From an uncultured Marinobacter sp. (GTDB taxonomy: Bacteria; Pseudomonadota; Gammaproteobacteria; Pseudomonadales; Oleiphilaceae), in assembly GCF_947488835.1 (NCBI RefSeq), contig NZ_CANLBK010000002.1:248001-312000 (forward strand): 64,000 nucleotides of DNA. Direction: 5' to 3'. Below, one piece after another: positions 8,384 to 16,322 of the stretch. Position 1 is the first letter of the stretch; each line of letters opens with the position of its first letter. The position numbers were made by a program, and so were the translations under genes. Below the pieces are notes generated by a model. It made no database searches. It was given only the letters and a program-made list of their open reading frames with translations, and was not told where the DNA came from.

Positions 8384-9292
8384 TCAATGGTAAATGTGCG
8401 ATGCGACCTCAGAGCCAGGGACACAGGTAAGGGCTTTGAAGTCGCCGCGCAATTTCGATACCTGGCGTGCCAGATGGTCGAGATGTGAAGCGTCGCTTGC
8501 CTGTAACAGTTGCTGAATCAATGAACGCATGGCCGCCATGCTTTCGTCGATGCTCTGTGCAGAGGCATCGCCGCGGCCTGCTTCCGGGTTGCTGATCAGT
8601 TCGGTGACTGTTGCGTCAAAACCAGGATCATTGCGATTCTCAAGGGCATTCAGCAGGGCTTTTTGCCAATTGCGACGGCCCGCCAACCAGATTTCTGTCT
8701 GTCCTTTCCGGCTTTTCGACCAGTCTTTTATGAGGCTCTTTTGTGTGGCGTTCAGGCTGCCCAGCCAACGCTCGGCTCGCTCTTCTGTGCGCTCCGCTCG
8801 CGCTTGTGCAATCGTTTCGGCATCACCTTTCAGAAATTCCCCTTCCAGTTCCCGATGATTTTTCTCCATGTTGCCAGCCAATTCGCGCACCTGTTCATCA
8901 CTTAAACTGGAGAGCAGGTTAACGGCAACGGGTGTGATTTTTTTCATCAAAAGCGGGAAGAAACCCGCAAGCTGGTTTTGAAGGCGGCTGACTGCCTCAG
9001 GGGTTGGTTTACCTGACGCAAGGTCGCTCTCGATACTGCTCAGCCAAGCTCTGTAACGCGGCAACTCGGAGCTACAGTGCCATCGTTTCAAGCTCTCAAT
9101 ATCGTCATCTAGCTGCTGCTCCTGAGTCTGAGAGAGCGAAATGAAATCCTCAACCCACCATACAATGCCCCAATCGGCGTAACGGTATGCAAGCCGGGTT
9201 GAGCTGCATCCTGAAATAAACAGCATGATAACAAGCAGGAGTGCTGCCGATCGTATGCTGTGTACTGTGGATAAATACCCATACTGATCCAT
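8384..9292 (-). CDS. DUF6279-type lipoprotein
   Basis: An exported lipoprotein of about 302 residues when started at the Met at 9292; a longer frame to 9343 adds 17 residues with no signal-peptide character. The lipobox FISGCSS follows a hydrophobic stretch. Motifs after it, LAYRYADWGIVWWVEDFISL and the heptad-like DEQVRELAGNMEKNHREL, match the DUF6279 lipoproteins known from Marinobacter and Pseudomonas. The protein is helical, with several Trp-Lys-rich turns. Function is unknown. It is divergent from the small membrane protein at 9436, with about 140 bases between the starts. Confidence 0.75.
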   Translation of the reverse strand: MDQYGYLSTVHSIRSAALLLVIMLFISGCSSTRLAYRYADWGIVWWVEDFISLSQTQEQQLDDDIESLKRWHCSSELPRYRAWLSSIESDLASGKPTPEAVSRLQNQLAGFFPLLMKKITPVAVNLLSSLSDEQVRELAGNMEKNHRELEGEFLKGDAETIAQARAERTEERAERWLGSLNATQKSLIKDWSKSRKGQTEIWLAGRRNWQKALLNALENRNDPGFDATVTELISNPEAGRGDASAQSIDESMAAMRSLIQQLLQASDASHLDHLARQVSKLRGDFKALTCVPGSEVASHIYH

Positions 9293-9435
9293 TAGGCGCC
9301 TTGCTCGGTAAAAAAGCCTATCGAAAAATGATCGCAAGCTCACTACTATGGCTTGGCATCGTATACACAGTCTACGACATTCCGGGGTTTTCAGATGTGA
9401 CTATCAGAAGGCCTGTGCCCAGATCAGGAGAGTTC

Positions 9436-9693
9436 ATGAGCCGAATTAAACCCGCCCGTTTGCGACAATTAGTGTTCGGGTTTTATATGTCTGGAATGAT
9501 GTCACTATTGATGTCTGGCGTAATCACCTTCATCAACACAGGGATGGATAGCGCTTTTATGTATCGCTGGATCCCGGCCTTTTTGGTGGCGTGGGCGGTT
9601 GCCTTCCCGTTGGTAACCTTTATTGCACCCATTGCGGTGAGACTCACGGAGATGACTCTGGGATCGCGCCTTAAGGATAGCAAGAGCGCGTGA
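9436..9693 (+). CDS. DUF2798 family membrane protein
   Basis: An 85-residue protein with two transmembrane helices: VFGFYMSGMMSLLMSGVITFIN near residues 12-34, and FLVAWAVAFPLVTFIAPIAVRL near residues 49-70. The FGFYMSGMMS and TFINTG segments match DUF2798. I set the start at ATG 9436 because AGGAG lies 5 bases upstream. The same frame runs back to 9241, but that extension overlaps the opposite lipoprotein gene. Function is unknown. Confidence 0.75.
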   Translation: MSRIKPARLRQLVFGFYMSGMMSLLMSGVITFINTGMDSAFMYRWIPAFLVAWAVAFPLVTFIAPIAVRLTEMTLGSRLKDSKSA

Positions 9694-9700
9694 GGGAATT

Positions 9701-9718
9701 GCCCCGGTTGCCCGGGGC
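9701..9718. terminator. Bidirectional hairpin
   Basis: GCCCCGG (9701-9707) pairs with CCGGGGC (9712-9718) around a 4-base loop, between the convergent DUF2798 gene and the PBP4 gene. Confidence 0.6.
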
Positions 9719-9726
9719 CTATAGCG

Positions 9727-11295
9727 CTACTGTATGGACGAACTTGAGTTTCCTGAACTGGCTCGTGACAGGGCTGTGCCCGTAGGGGGGCGAAAATGCA
9801 GGGAATAGAGAATCCGGTCAAGGACCGCTTGGCCATTCCAGGCAGGGTCATTGTTCACCATGCCCACAACCGCCCAGGTTGTATTGTTCTCATCCCGTGT
9901 AAAACCAGCAATAGACCTCACATTTTCCAGATAACCGGTTTTAATGCGGCCTTCGCCATCCATACCTGTATTGCGTAAGCGACGAGCCATGGTTCCATCC
10001 ATGGCGATGATGGGCATGGAGGCCATGAGGTCTGAAGCGTAGGGACTGTTCCAAGCGTGTTGCAGAATTTTCGTGCCTTGCCGCGCAGTGATTTTGCCAT
10101 GGCGAGTCAGACCCGCACCGTTGTCGATAACCATACCAGCGGTATCGACACCTTTGCGCTCCAGCCAGTCATAAATAACGCGGATACCGGCAACCCGGTC
10201 GTCTTTTTCGTTATCCAGACGATTCTGAGCGCCAATGGTCAATAGCAGTTGCCGCGCCATTACGTTACTGCTCCACTTATTGATATCCCGCACCATAGTG
10301 ACGAGATCTGGCGATGTGGTTTTCATCACCAGTCGCGCAGTTTCCGGGGTTAGCCCGGTCTGGTTTCCACCAGACACTATGATGCCCATCTCTGAAAGAA
10401 GGGTGCGGATCATCGAAGCGCTGTATTGCTCGTGGGGCAGGAGCGACAGGTAGGTTGTTGTGCGGCATCCCTGTGGCAGTTCGCCTGTTACCCGCACAGT
10501 TACCTTGCCGCCTGCCTGCGCTACTGGTTCCCAGTCAAAGCTGCGGCGTGATGGGCAGGGCCCTTCGGCTACTGCAGTCACCCTGTTGTCGATAACAACT
10601 TCGCCAAGAGCGGGTGTGCTCCAGGCTTGGGTGCCGCGCTCATCGGCTCGAATCTGGAAGTGTATGAGGTTGAGGTTGGTTAAGTAGGCAGACGGCTCAA
10701 CCAGAAACGGCGCGTGTGGGTTGTCACCATTGTCTTTAAAGGCAGGGAAGCCGCCATCAATTTGGAAATAGCTGCCATCCAGTACCAGATGGCCATCAAT
10801 GCGGTTAATGCCCATGTCACGGAGTTCCCGCAGGGTCGTCCAAAGTCGTTCGAAGGTGAGTTTCGGATCGCCACCGAAGCGCACATAAAGATTGCCTTGA
10901 AGGGTATCGCCGACCATTTGCCCATCAGTCAGAAAATCGGTATCCCAGTGATGCGTGGGACCAAGGATTTCTAAAGCTGCGTAAGTTGTGACGACCTTCA
11001 TGATGGAGCCAGGGCTCATGGGCACGTCGGCGTTGATGTTTTGATCAAGTCCGGGGCCGTTCAGCGGAACCGCGGCCATGCTCAAAGCATCGTCACTGTT
11101 GAGGGACTTCATGGCGAAATCCCTCATCTGGCTGGCCCAGAGGCGGTTGTCGCTGTAGCTGGTGTCGCCACTGTCAGCAGCCAGTGCTGATGGAAGGTTT
11201 GCCAAAGCTGGAGTCAAGGCAAGCGCCGCGGCCAGAACCAAGGCAGGACGCTTTGGCCGACGAGTGACTATTCCTGCGTTGTTTGTATGCGGCAT
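9727..11295 (-). CDS. dacB: D-alanyl-D-alanine carboxypeptidase/endopeptidase (PBP4 family)
   Basis: A periplasmic class C penicillin-binding protein, about 522 residues from the ATG at 11295; upstream in-frame codons reach 11364. A signal peptide covers about residues 1-39, ending LPSALA. The three active-site motifs are present: SIMK (nucleophile Ser) in MSPGSIMKVV, SSN in NKWSSNVMA, and KTG in GRIKTGYLENV. PBP4 proteins trim pentapeptides and cleave D-Ala-mDAP cross-links in peptidoglycan. Length is within the family range, including the inserted domains II and III. The C-terminus has a Ser-rich tail. It is monocistronic. Confidence 0.92.
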   Translation of the reverse strand: MPHTNNAGIVTRRPKRPALVLAAALALTPALANLPSALAADSGDTSYSDNRLWASQMRDFAMKSLNSDDALSMAAVPLNGPGLDQNINADVPMSPGSIMKVVTTYAALEILGPTHHWDTDFLTDGQMVGDTLQGNLYVRFGGDPKLTFERLWTTLRELRDMGINRIDGHLVLDGSYFQIDGGFPAFKDNGDNPHAPFLVEPSAYLTNLNLIHFQIRADERGTQAWSTPALGEVVIDNRVTAVAEGPCPSRRSFDWEPVAQAGGKVTVRVTGELPQGCRTTTYLSLLPHEQYSASMIRTLLSEMGIIVSGGNQTGLTPETARLVMKTTSPDLVTMVRDINKWSSNVMARQLLLTIGAQNRLDNEKDDRVAGIRVIYDWLERKGVDTAGMVIDNGAGLTRHGKITARQGTKILQHAWNSPYASDLMASMPIIAMDGTMARRLRNTGMDGEGRIKTGYLENVRSIAGFTRDENNTTWAVVGMVNNDPAWNGQAVLDRILYSLHFRPPTGTALSRASSGNSSSSIQ

Positions 11296-11552
11296 ACCTG
11301 AAATCATCCTAATGGCCACGCGATAAAATGTGCGGAGACGTTCGCTAATTAAACAATAGCCCATCTTTGGTAAATGTACTATGCAGAAAACCTCTACATG
11401 ACGTTAATAAATGCCAGTAGACTGGTTGTTTGTATTGGGGTTTGTCACGGGGTGTAAGTTGCGTTGCGGTCAGTATCTGGTGGTAGTGTTGGCCAATGTA
11501 ATAATGGCATGTTTGGTGATAATGACGGTGTTTTCAACAAAAGGATGGATCT

Positions 11553-12326
11553 ATGGCTAATGTGCTGGCTCACCATGCAAAGGTACTGGGGTCTGTGGCC
11601 ACCTCATCGTTCACAGCCTGGCGTGGGTGTCTCGTGGTAAAGGCCGTACCCCAGCCGGAGCAAGCTCTGGTGCTTTACGATATGGAGGGGTGCCCATACT
11701 GTCGGCGCGTTCGCGAAGCATTGACAGCCCTCAACCTTGATGCAGACATTCGGCCTTGCCCCAAGGGCGGCCGCGTATTCCGCAAGCATGCAGAAGCGAT
11801 CGGTGGAAAACAGCAGTTCCCCCTGTTGGTTGACCAGAACACCGATACCGTAATGTACGAGTCGGAAGCCATCATCGAGTACCTGTTTCGCCAATATGCT
11901 GGTCGTTCGGTACCCGGGTACTACCGTGAACGGGTCTGGCAGCCGGTTCTAGGTTCCCTGGCTTCCGTTGCAAGCGCTATGAGAGGCCTGCGAGCCAACG
12001 CCGGAAAACAGCCGGAGCAACCGCTGCATTTATGGAGCTTTGAAGGCAGTCCATTCTCCCGCCTGGTGCGAGAGAAATTGTGTGAGCTGGAAATTCCCTA
12101 CACTCTGCATAATCTTGGCAAAGAGCATTGGACGGAAATCGGCCCAGCAGCACAGCGAATCAAGCCAGGGCCCTATACGCCAATTCCGGGTGGCAAGAGA
12201 GATGCATTTTTCAAGGCTCACGGCCGGGTTCAGGTGCCTTACCTTGAAGATCCGAATACCGGCGAAGGGCTGTTTGAATCTGCTCGCATACTGGACTACC
12301 TGAATGCGCAGTATGGACAGCGATAA
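11553..12326 (+). CDS. Tandem glutaredoxin/GST-N domain protein
   Basis: A 257-residue protein with two thioredoxin-fold domains. The first (about residues 35-115) carries CPYC (YDMEGCPYCRRVREAL) and QFPLLVDQNTDTVMYESEAII, as in glutaredoxins and GST N-terminal domains. The second (about residues 155-253) repeats the fold, but the active-site Cys pair is replaced by SPFSRLVREKL; VPYLEDPNTGEGLFESARIL closes it. The layout suggests one redox-active and one scaffold domain. Substrate is unknown; a glutathione-linked reductase or chaperone role is likely. The first 30 residues are weakly conserved-looking, so a start further in is possible. Confidence 0.82.
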   Translation: MANVLAHHAKVLGSVATSSFTAWRGCLVVKAVPQPEQALVLYDMEGCPYCRRVREALTALNLDADIRPCPKGGRVFRKHAEAIGGKQQFPLLVDQNTDTVMYESEAIIEYLFRQYAGRSVPGYYRERVWQPVLGSLASVASAMRGLRANAGKQPEQPLHLWSFEGSPFSRLVREKLCELEIPYTLHNLGKEHWTEIGPAAQRIKPGPYTPIPGGKRDAFFKAHGRVQVPYLEDPNTGEGLFESARILDYLNAQYGQR

Positions 12327-12435
12327 AAGATAGATGGCTATTCCAGTTGGCCGCCCTGGGCGGCAACTCTGTTTCATGGGCTGCAAGGCAGGTATTATAG
12401 CCAGCCATTAATGCGCTCATGAAACGATTATCAGG

Positions 12436-12855
12436 ATGCCTATGTTTACTGGCCAGTGCCTGTGTGGCGATGTTACGTTTGAATACGACGGACCTTTGGG
12501 GCCTCTATCCCTGTGCCATTGCAGTCAATGCCGGCGGGCCCATGGCAGTGCATTCTCTGCCAGTTCGCCGGTGCAAAAGGTGCGTTTCCGGTTTTTGTCC
12601 GGAGAGCCTCAACTTACGGAATATGAGTCGCGTCCCGGAAAATACCGGGCTTTTTGCAGCCGCTGTGGCAGCCAATTATACAGCCGCGTAGATGCGATTC
12701 CCGGCATTCTTCGCCTGCGTGTGGGCACCATCAACGAACCCATAGAAAAGGGGCGGGTGCAGCATGTCTACACTGGCTCAAAGTCGGGCTGGTTTGAAAT
12801 TACTGATGATCTGCCTCAGTACGAAAAAACCGAACGTACCGGCGATCCTCACTGA
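12436..12855 (+). CDS. GFA/CENP-V domain protein
   Basis: A 139-residue zinc protein of the glutathione-dependent formaldehyde-activating family. GQCLCGDVTFEY, LCHCSQCRRAHGSAF and FCSRCGSQLYS supply the Cys pairs that bind two zinc ions. These proteins are often called formaldehyde-activating, but most members have no shown activity, so only the fold is certain. A short frame that begins at 12419 on this strand is in another phase and is not a gene. The 3' end overlaps the convergent sugar dehydrogenase by 7 bases. Confidence 0.88.
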   Translation: MPMFTGQCLCGDVTFEYDGPLGPLSLCHCSQCRRAHGSAFSASSPVQKVRFRFLSGEPQLTEYESRPGKYRAFCSRCGSQLYSRVDAIPGILRLRVGTINEPIEKGRVQHVYTGSKSGWFEITDDLPQYEKTERTGDPH

Positions 12856-13973
12856 ACGGGCACAACCCGGTAGACTTTCCCTTGGGACGAATCCGTCAGC
12901 AACCAAAGGCTGCCATCTGGCCCTGCACGAACATCACGAATTCGTTCGTTCAGGCTGGTGAGCAAATCTTCCTCCTCGACTACCTGTCCATTTTCGATTT
13001 CCAGCCGAACCAGTTTGCGTAGCTTGAGCGCCCCTACGAACAGGCTGCCTTGCCACTGAGGGAAGTCGGTGCCGGTGTAAAGCGCCATGCCTGATGGGGC
13101 GATGGATGGGTCCCAATAGTGCAAGGGCTGAGCCATGCCCTCTTTTTCGGTACTAAAGGTTATTGGAAGTCCGGAGTAGCCAATACCGTAGGTGATTTCA
13201 GGCCATCCGTAATTGGTGCCGGCTTTCAGGATGTTTATCTCATCGCCCCCACGCGGGCCATGCTCGTGAGTCCAGAGTTCTCCGGTTTCAGGATGCAGGG
13301 TCATGCCCTGGATATTGCGGTTTCCCCAGGTGAAAAAGGTGTTATTAATGTTTGGGTCATCAAGCCCCGGGTTGCCGGGAGCCGGTTCGCCATTCACCGA
13401 AATACGATGGACGCCGCCGGCGTCGTCCCGGGTATCTTGGGCCCGATCCATCTCGCCGCGGTCACCAACGGATACGTAAAGGTGGCCGGATGCATCGAAT
13501 ACCATGCGCCCACCAAAGTGACGGGACGTATTGGAGCGAGGGCGCGCTTCGAAGATGGTCGTGACATCTTTCAGACGCTCTCCTTCAAAAATCCCACGGG
13601 CTACGCGAGTAGTCATTCCCTGGCTGGAGCGATGCGCATAGCTGAGGAAGAGTGTTTTATTGTCGACAAACTCCGGGTGCAGAACGACATCGAGTAGTCC
13701 GCCCTGGCCGGACACTACAAGTGATGGAAGCCCAGGAATGGCTTGGGGCCTTAGCGTTCCGTTCTCGATGAGTCTCAGGCGGCCCGCTCTTTCCGTCACA
13801 AGCATGGATCCATCGGGGAGAAAGGCCAGGCTCCACGGGTGTTCGAGGCCATCAGCAACGGTTTTCAGGCTGAATTGAGCGTCATTACTTGTAAATGACT
13901 GGGCTGCCACGGCGAAGGGGAGGAAAAGCAGTAGCAAGCCGCTCTTCGGGATCAGGGATGGTATAAGGCGCAT
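12849..13973 (-). CDS. PQQ-dependent sugar dehydrogenase (Asd/YliI type)
   Basis: A 374-residue exported six-bladed beta-propeller of the soluble glucose/sorbosone dehydrogenase family. The signal peptide ends near residue 24 (PFAVAAQS). LEHPWSLAFLPDGSMLVTERAGRLRLI is the family start, followed by HPEF, SYAHRS, RDDAGGVHRI, HEHGPRGGDEIN and ITYGIGYSG, where His and Asp residues of PQQ and calcium binding are expected. Members oxidise aldoses in the periplasm and pass electrons onward. No pqq synthesis genes are in the window. A Fur-box-like site lies 20 bases upstream of its start, so iron may affect expression. Confidence 0.88.
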   Translation of the reverse strand: MRLIPSLIPKSGLLLLFLPFAVAAQSFTSNDAQFSLKTVADGLEHPWSLAFLPDGSMLVTERAGRLRLIENGTLRPQAIPGLPSLVVSGQGGLLDVVLHPEFVDNKTLFLSYAHRSSQGMTTRVARGIFEGERLKDVTTIFEARPRSNTSRHFGGRMVFDASGHLYVSVGDRGEMDRAQDTRDDAGGVHRISVNGEPAPGNPGLDDPNINNTFFTWGNRNIQGMTLHPETGELWTHEHGPRGGDEINILKAGTNYGWPEITYGIGYSGLPITFSTEKEGMAQPLHYWDPSIAPSGMALYTGTDFPQWQGSLFVGALKLRKLVRLEIENGQVVEEEDLLTSLNERIRDVRAGPDGSLWLLTDSSQGKVYRVVPVQ

Positions 13974-13992
13974 GAGTTGTCCTCCTAGTATT

Positions 13993-14011
13993 GCAAATGA
14001 TAATCAATATC
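13993..14011. promoter_or_regulatory. Fur-box-like operator
   Basis: GCAAATGATAATCAATATC matches the 19-bp Fur consensus GATAATGATAATCATTATC at 16 of 19 positions. It lies between the divergent sugar dehydrogenase (start 13973) and the 32-codon ORF (start 14096), so it could control either by iron. Confidence 0.6.
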
Positions 14012-14095
14012 ATTAATATGGTTCTGTGCTTGTTCATGCAGCACAAATAGTCCTCACAGGATCTGTTTACACCATAAGCACAGGGAGATACAGCC

Positions 14096-14194
14096 ATGAC
14101 GGCAGAGCAGGAAATGATGGAAGGGCTAAAAATTGCGGCTGGTGCTGGCCTGTTTGCTGCGCTAGTTGTTATCGGCCTTGCGGTTGCGCTGTAA
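14096..14194 (+). CDS. Possible 32-residue membrane microprotein
   Basis: A short frame, ATG 14096 to TAA 14192-14194, encodes 32 residues: a short acidic start (MTAEQEMMEGLK) then one hydrophobic helix of about 20 residues rich in Ala, Leu, Val and Gly. AGGGAGA lies 6-9 bases before the ATG, a good ribosome binding site. The Fur-box-like sequence is about 85 bases upstream. The last 33 bases overlap the 3' end of the opposite yaiI gene. I do not recognise the product. It resembles other single-helix microproteins, which often modulate membrane complexes. Whether it is expressed cannot be told from sequence. Confidence 0.45.
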   Translation: MTAEQEMMEGLKIAAGAGLFAALVVIGLAVAL

Positions 14195-14623
14195 CCAGCT
14201 GTCCAGTTTGTCAGCGAACTCTTTTCGATCGGTCTGATTGAACGGTGCGGCGCCCCCTGTAACCTGCCCGGCGTTACGAATCTCTTCCATGAAGTTCCGC
14301 ATAGCCAGGCGCTGGCGGATGTTTTCCTTTGTGAAGGCCTGGCCCCTTGGATTAAACACATCTGCACCTTTCTCAATGGCTTCAGCCGCTAGCGGTATGT
14401 CCTGGGTGATCACCAGATCACCTGCGCTGAGCTGATCCATAATCTCGTTATCCGCCACATCGAAACCCTGCATTACCTGCCTGGCTTTGATATATGGGCT
14501 GGGCGGTAGCTTGATCACGTGGTTGGCAATAAACGTTGTCTGAACTTGCCAGCGGGTGGCTGCGCGGCAGAGAATTTCCCGGATGGGTACGGGGCAGGCG
14601 TCGGCATCGACCCAGATTGCCAT
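14162..14623 (-). CDS. yaiI: YaiI/YqxD family protein (UPF0178)
   Basis: A 153-residue protein starting at ATG 14623 (MAIWVDADACPVPIREIL). The frame continues upstream to 14764, but the family always begins at this WVDADACP motif, so the shorter form is right. Further family segments are VTQD-like VITQDIPLAAEAIEKGADVFNPRGQAFT and the C-terminal FADKLDSWL. The fold is PIN-like, with the Asp residues of VDADACP likely to bind metal. No function is proven. Its 3' end overlaps the small ORF on the other strand. Confidence 0.9.
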   Translation of the reverse strand: MAIWVDADACPVPIREILCRAATRWQVQTTFIANHVIKLPPSPYIKARQVMQGFDVADNEIMDQLSAGDLVITQDIPLAAEAIEKGADVFNPRGQAFTKENIRQRLAMRNFMEEIRNAGQVTGGAAPFNQTDRKEFADKLDSWLQRNRKADNN

Positions 14624-14780
14624 GGCGTATTCCTTTGAGCGGTTTTGTATAGCGGGTGAAGGATGCAGGGAGTTTACCTGTTGTAGCATCAGGCGTGGAA
14701 GAGGGTGCCAAACCACACCGCCAGAATAGAAATATTCCAGGTGGTATAATCCCTGTAAATTCAACCAACAGGAAACTCCA

Positions 14781-15119
14781 ATGTCTCAACTTCCCCCTTG
14801 TCCCCAATGTGCTTCTGAATACACCTATGAAGATGGTATTCAGTTCGTTTGCCCTGAGTGTGCCCACGAGTGGACCGAGGCCGAGTCGGCCGCTGCTGCA
14901 GAGGGCAAGGTTGTACGTGATGCCCACGGTAATGAACTTCAGGATGGTGATGCGGTGACCGTCATCAAGGATCTGAAGGTCAAGGGTTCCAGCTCTGTCG
15001 TAAAAGTGGGTACCAAGGTGAAGAGTATTCGTCTTGTTGAGGGCGATCACGATATCGATTGCAAAATTGATGGTATTGGCGCCATGAAGCTGAAATCCGA
15101 GTTCGTCAAGAAAGCTTGA
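14781..15119 (+). CDS. yjdM: Zinc ribbon protein YjdM (formerly PhnA)
   Basis: A 112-residue protein. The N-terminal zinc ribbon has CPQC (residues 7-10) and CPEC (near residue 25), followed by the conserved C-terminal domain with [25 protein letters not shown] and a [12 protein letters not shown] strand. This is the complete YjdM layout. The E. coli gene was once named phnA, but it has no shown role in phosphonate use. Its start lies 157 bases from the divergent yaiI gene. It stands alone and no phn genes are nearby. Confidence 0.92.
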   Translation: MSQLPPCPQCASEYTYEDGIQFVCPECAHEWTEAESAAAAEGKVVRDAHGNELQDGDAVTVIKDLKVKGSSSVVKVGTKVKSIRLVEGDHDIDCKIDGIGAMKLKSEFVKKA

Positions 15120-15272
15120 TGCCCAAGGTTTCGGGTTCAGTCTCGCTCGCTGCGACCATTCGCCGCACCGTATTTCTTGCGCTTGGCTGAGCGGAAAGCA
15201 ACACTGTGAACGTTATTACCTTCACTCCTGACATTAGCCACTTTCAGTTCAACAGTAGCGACGCGAGACATC

Positions 15273-15782
15273 ATGAGAAAACTAATTACATTGTTGTATG
15301 TCAGTAGCGCATTGATCGCATCGGTCTTTGTCAATGCTGTCATGGCTCACGAGTATTCTGTGGGAGATATTGAAATAGGGCACCCATGGAGTCGACCAAC
15401 GCCACCGGGCACGCCTATGGGTGTGGGCTATCTGGTTATCAGCAACCATGGTGACAAAGATATCAAACTGGTGAGCGCTAATACGCCCCGAGCGAATCAT
15501 GTGTCAATCCATGAAACCCTTATGAAAGACGGTGTGATGCGCATGCAATCGCTTGAGAGCGGGCTGACAATACCGGCTGGGAAGCATGTTGAACTCAAGC
15601 CTCTCAGTTATCATCTGATGCTGGAAAAGCTGACGGAACCGCTGAAAGTGGGAGAGAGCATTCCGCTTACGCTGCAGTTTGAAGGCGCAGAAGTGATTGA
15701 AGTTGAGCTAAGCGTACAGTCGCTGGACGCTGACACGGAAGAGACGGAAATGGACCATTCAGGACACGGAATGGAGCATTGA
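15273..15782 (+). CDS. Periplasmic copper chaperone PCu(A)C
   Basis: A 169-residue exported copper chaperone. The signal peptide covers about residues 1-25 (ending VMA|HEYS). The family's copper site H-M...H-M is present: IHETLMKDGVMRMQ near residue 87, and SYHLMLEKL near residue 112. The C-terminal tail is His/Met-rich (MDHSGHGMEH) and could bind extra copper. Members deliver Cu(I) to the CuA site of cytochrome oxidase with Sco. No Sco or oxidase genes are in the window. It converges on the CCGGCS small protein, with two hairpins between them. Confidence 0.9.
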   Translation: MRKLITLLYVSSALIASVFVNAVMAHEYSVGDIEIGHPWSRPTPPGTPMGVGYLVISNHGDKDIKLVSANTPRANHVSIHETLMKDGVMRMQSLESGLTIPAGKHVELKPLSYHLMLEKLTEPLKVGESIPLTLQFEGAEVIEVELSVQSLDADTEETEMDHSGHGMEH

Positions 15783-15796
15783 ACCAAATTTAGAGA

Positions 15797-15815
15797 GAAA
15801 CGCCGGTGGCGTTTC
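15797..15815. terminator. Hairpin after the PCu(A)C gene
   Basis: GAAACGCC (15797-15804) and GGCGTTTC (15808-15815) pair perfectly around GGT. It lies 15 bases after the stop of the copper chaperone gene. A second palindrome, GCTGCTCG / CGAGCAGC, at 15864-15883 overlaps the end of the opposite small gene. Confidence 0.5.
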
Positions 15816-15872
15816 CTGCAAGCAGCGCATGCATCAGAAACGTCACCGGTGATTATTCTATTTGCTGCTCGC

Positions 15873-16049
15873 TTACGAGCAGCCACCACAGCAAACGCCC
15901 GGGTCCCCGTGCTTTCCTTTCTTTTCAGTATTTTTCTCTGTGCTTTCGACAGCGTTAGCAGTTTGCGCAACAGCACCGTCTTTTAGTTGGTTTGCGTTCG
16001 TGTTGGCGCCGTTGTTCGGGGTGGTCACTTCTTCAAATAGCTGTGTCAT
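15873..16049 (-). CDS. Small protein with C-terminal CCGGCS motif
   Basis: A 58-residue protein read from ATG 16047-16049 to TAA 15873-15875. GGAA lies about 7 bases before the ATG. The body is polar, rich in Asn, Thr, Glu and Lys with no hydrophobic segment. The last 14 residues are KHGDPGVCCGGCS. This agrees with the family I know as 'CCGSCS motif protein', small proteins of marine gammaproteobacteria defined by such a tail. The clustered Cys residues at the extreme C-terminus suggest a metal site or a modification signal. It converges on a copper chaperone gene, which makes copper binding an attractive but unproven idea. Confidence 0.75.
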   Translation of the reverse strand: MTQLFEEVTTPNNGANTNANQLKDGAVAQTANAVESTEKNTEKKGKHGDPGVCCGGCS

Positions 16050-16322
16050 TTGATATTTCCTGTTTGTTGAGCTTTAAGATTCATTTTAAATGGATGTTAT
16101 GACGAGTTTGCGAGAGTGTCAATGCATGTTTTACGTAATCCGCCTGCTGAAATGGACAGCACACGCCGCCATCCAAAAAATGAGTGCGGATTCATTTGTG
16201 TGCTAAAGTCATGTGCTACCAAGAGTAAGTTCAAGCTCAAAGCGTCAAGAGTGTTTGCCAGAGGTTTCACGGGGAAAGCTGAGGCCGAACTGATCATTTA
16301 ATAGCCAGGGATTTTGCAGCTT

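Noticed and set aside
16116..16301. 61-codon frame before the diguanylate cyclase
   Set aside because: No good ribosome site or recognisable pattern; more likely leader and promoter DNA.
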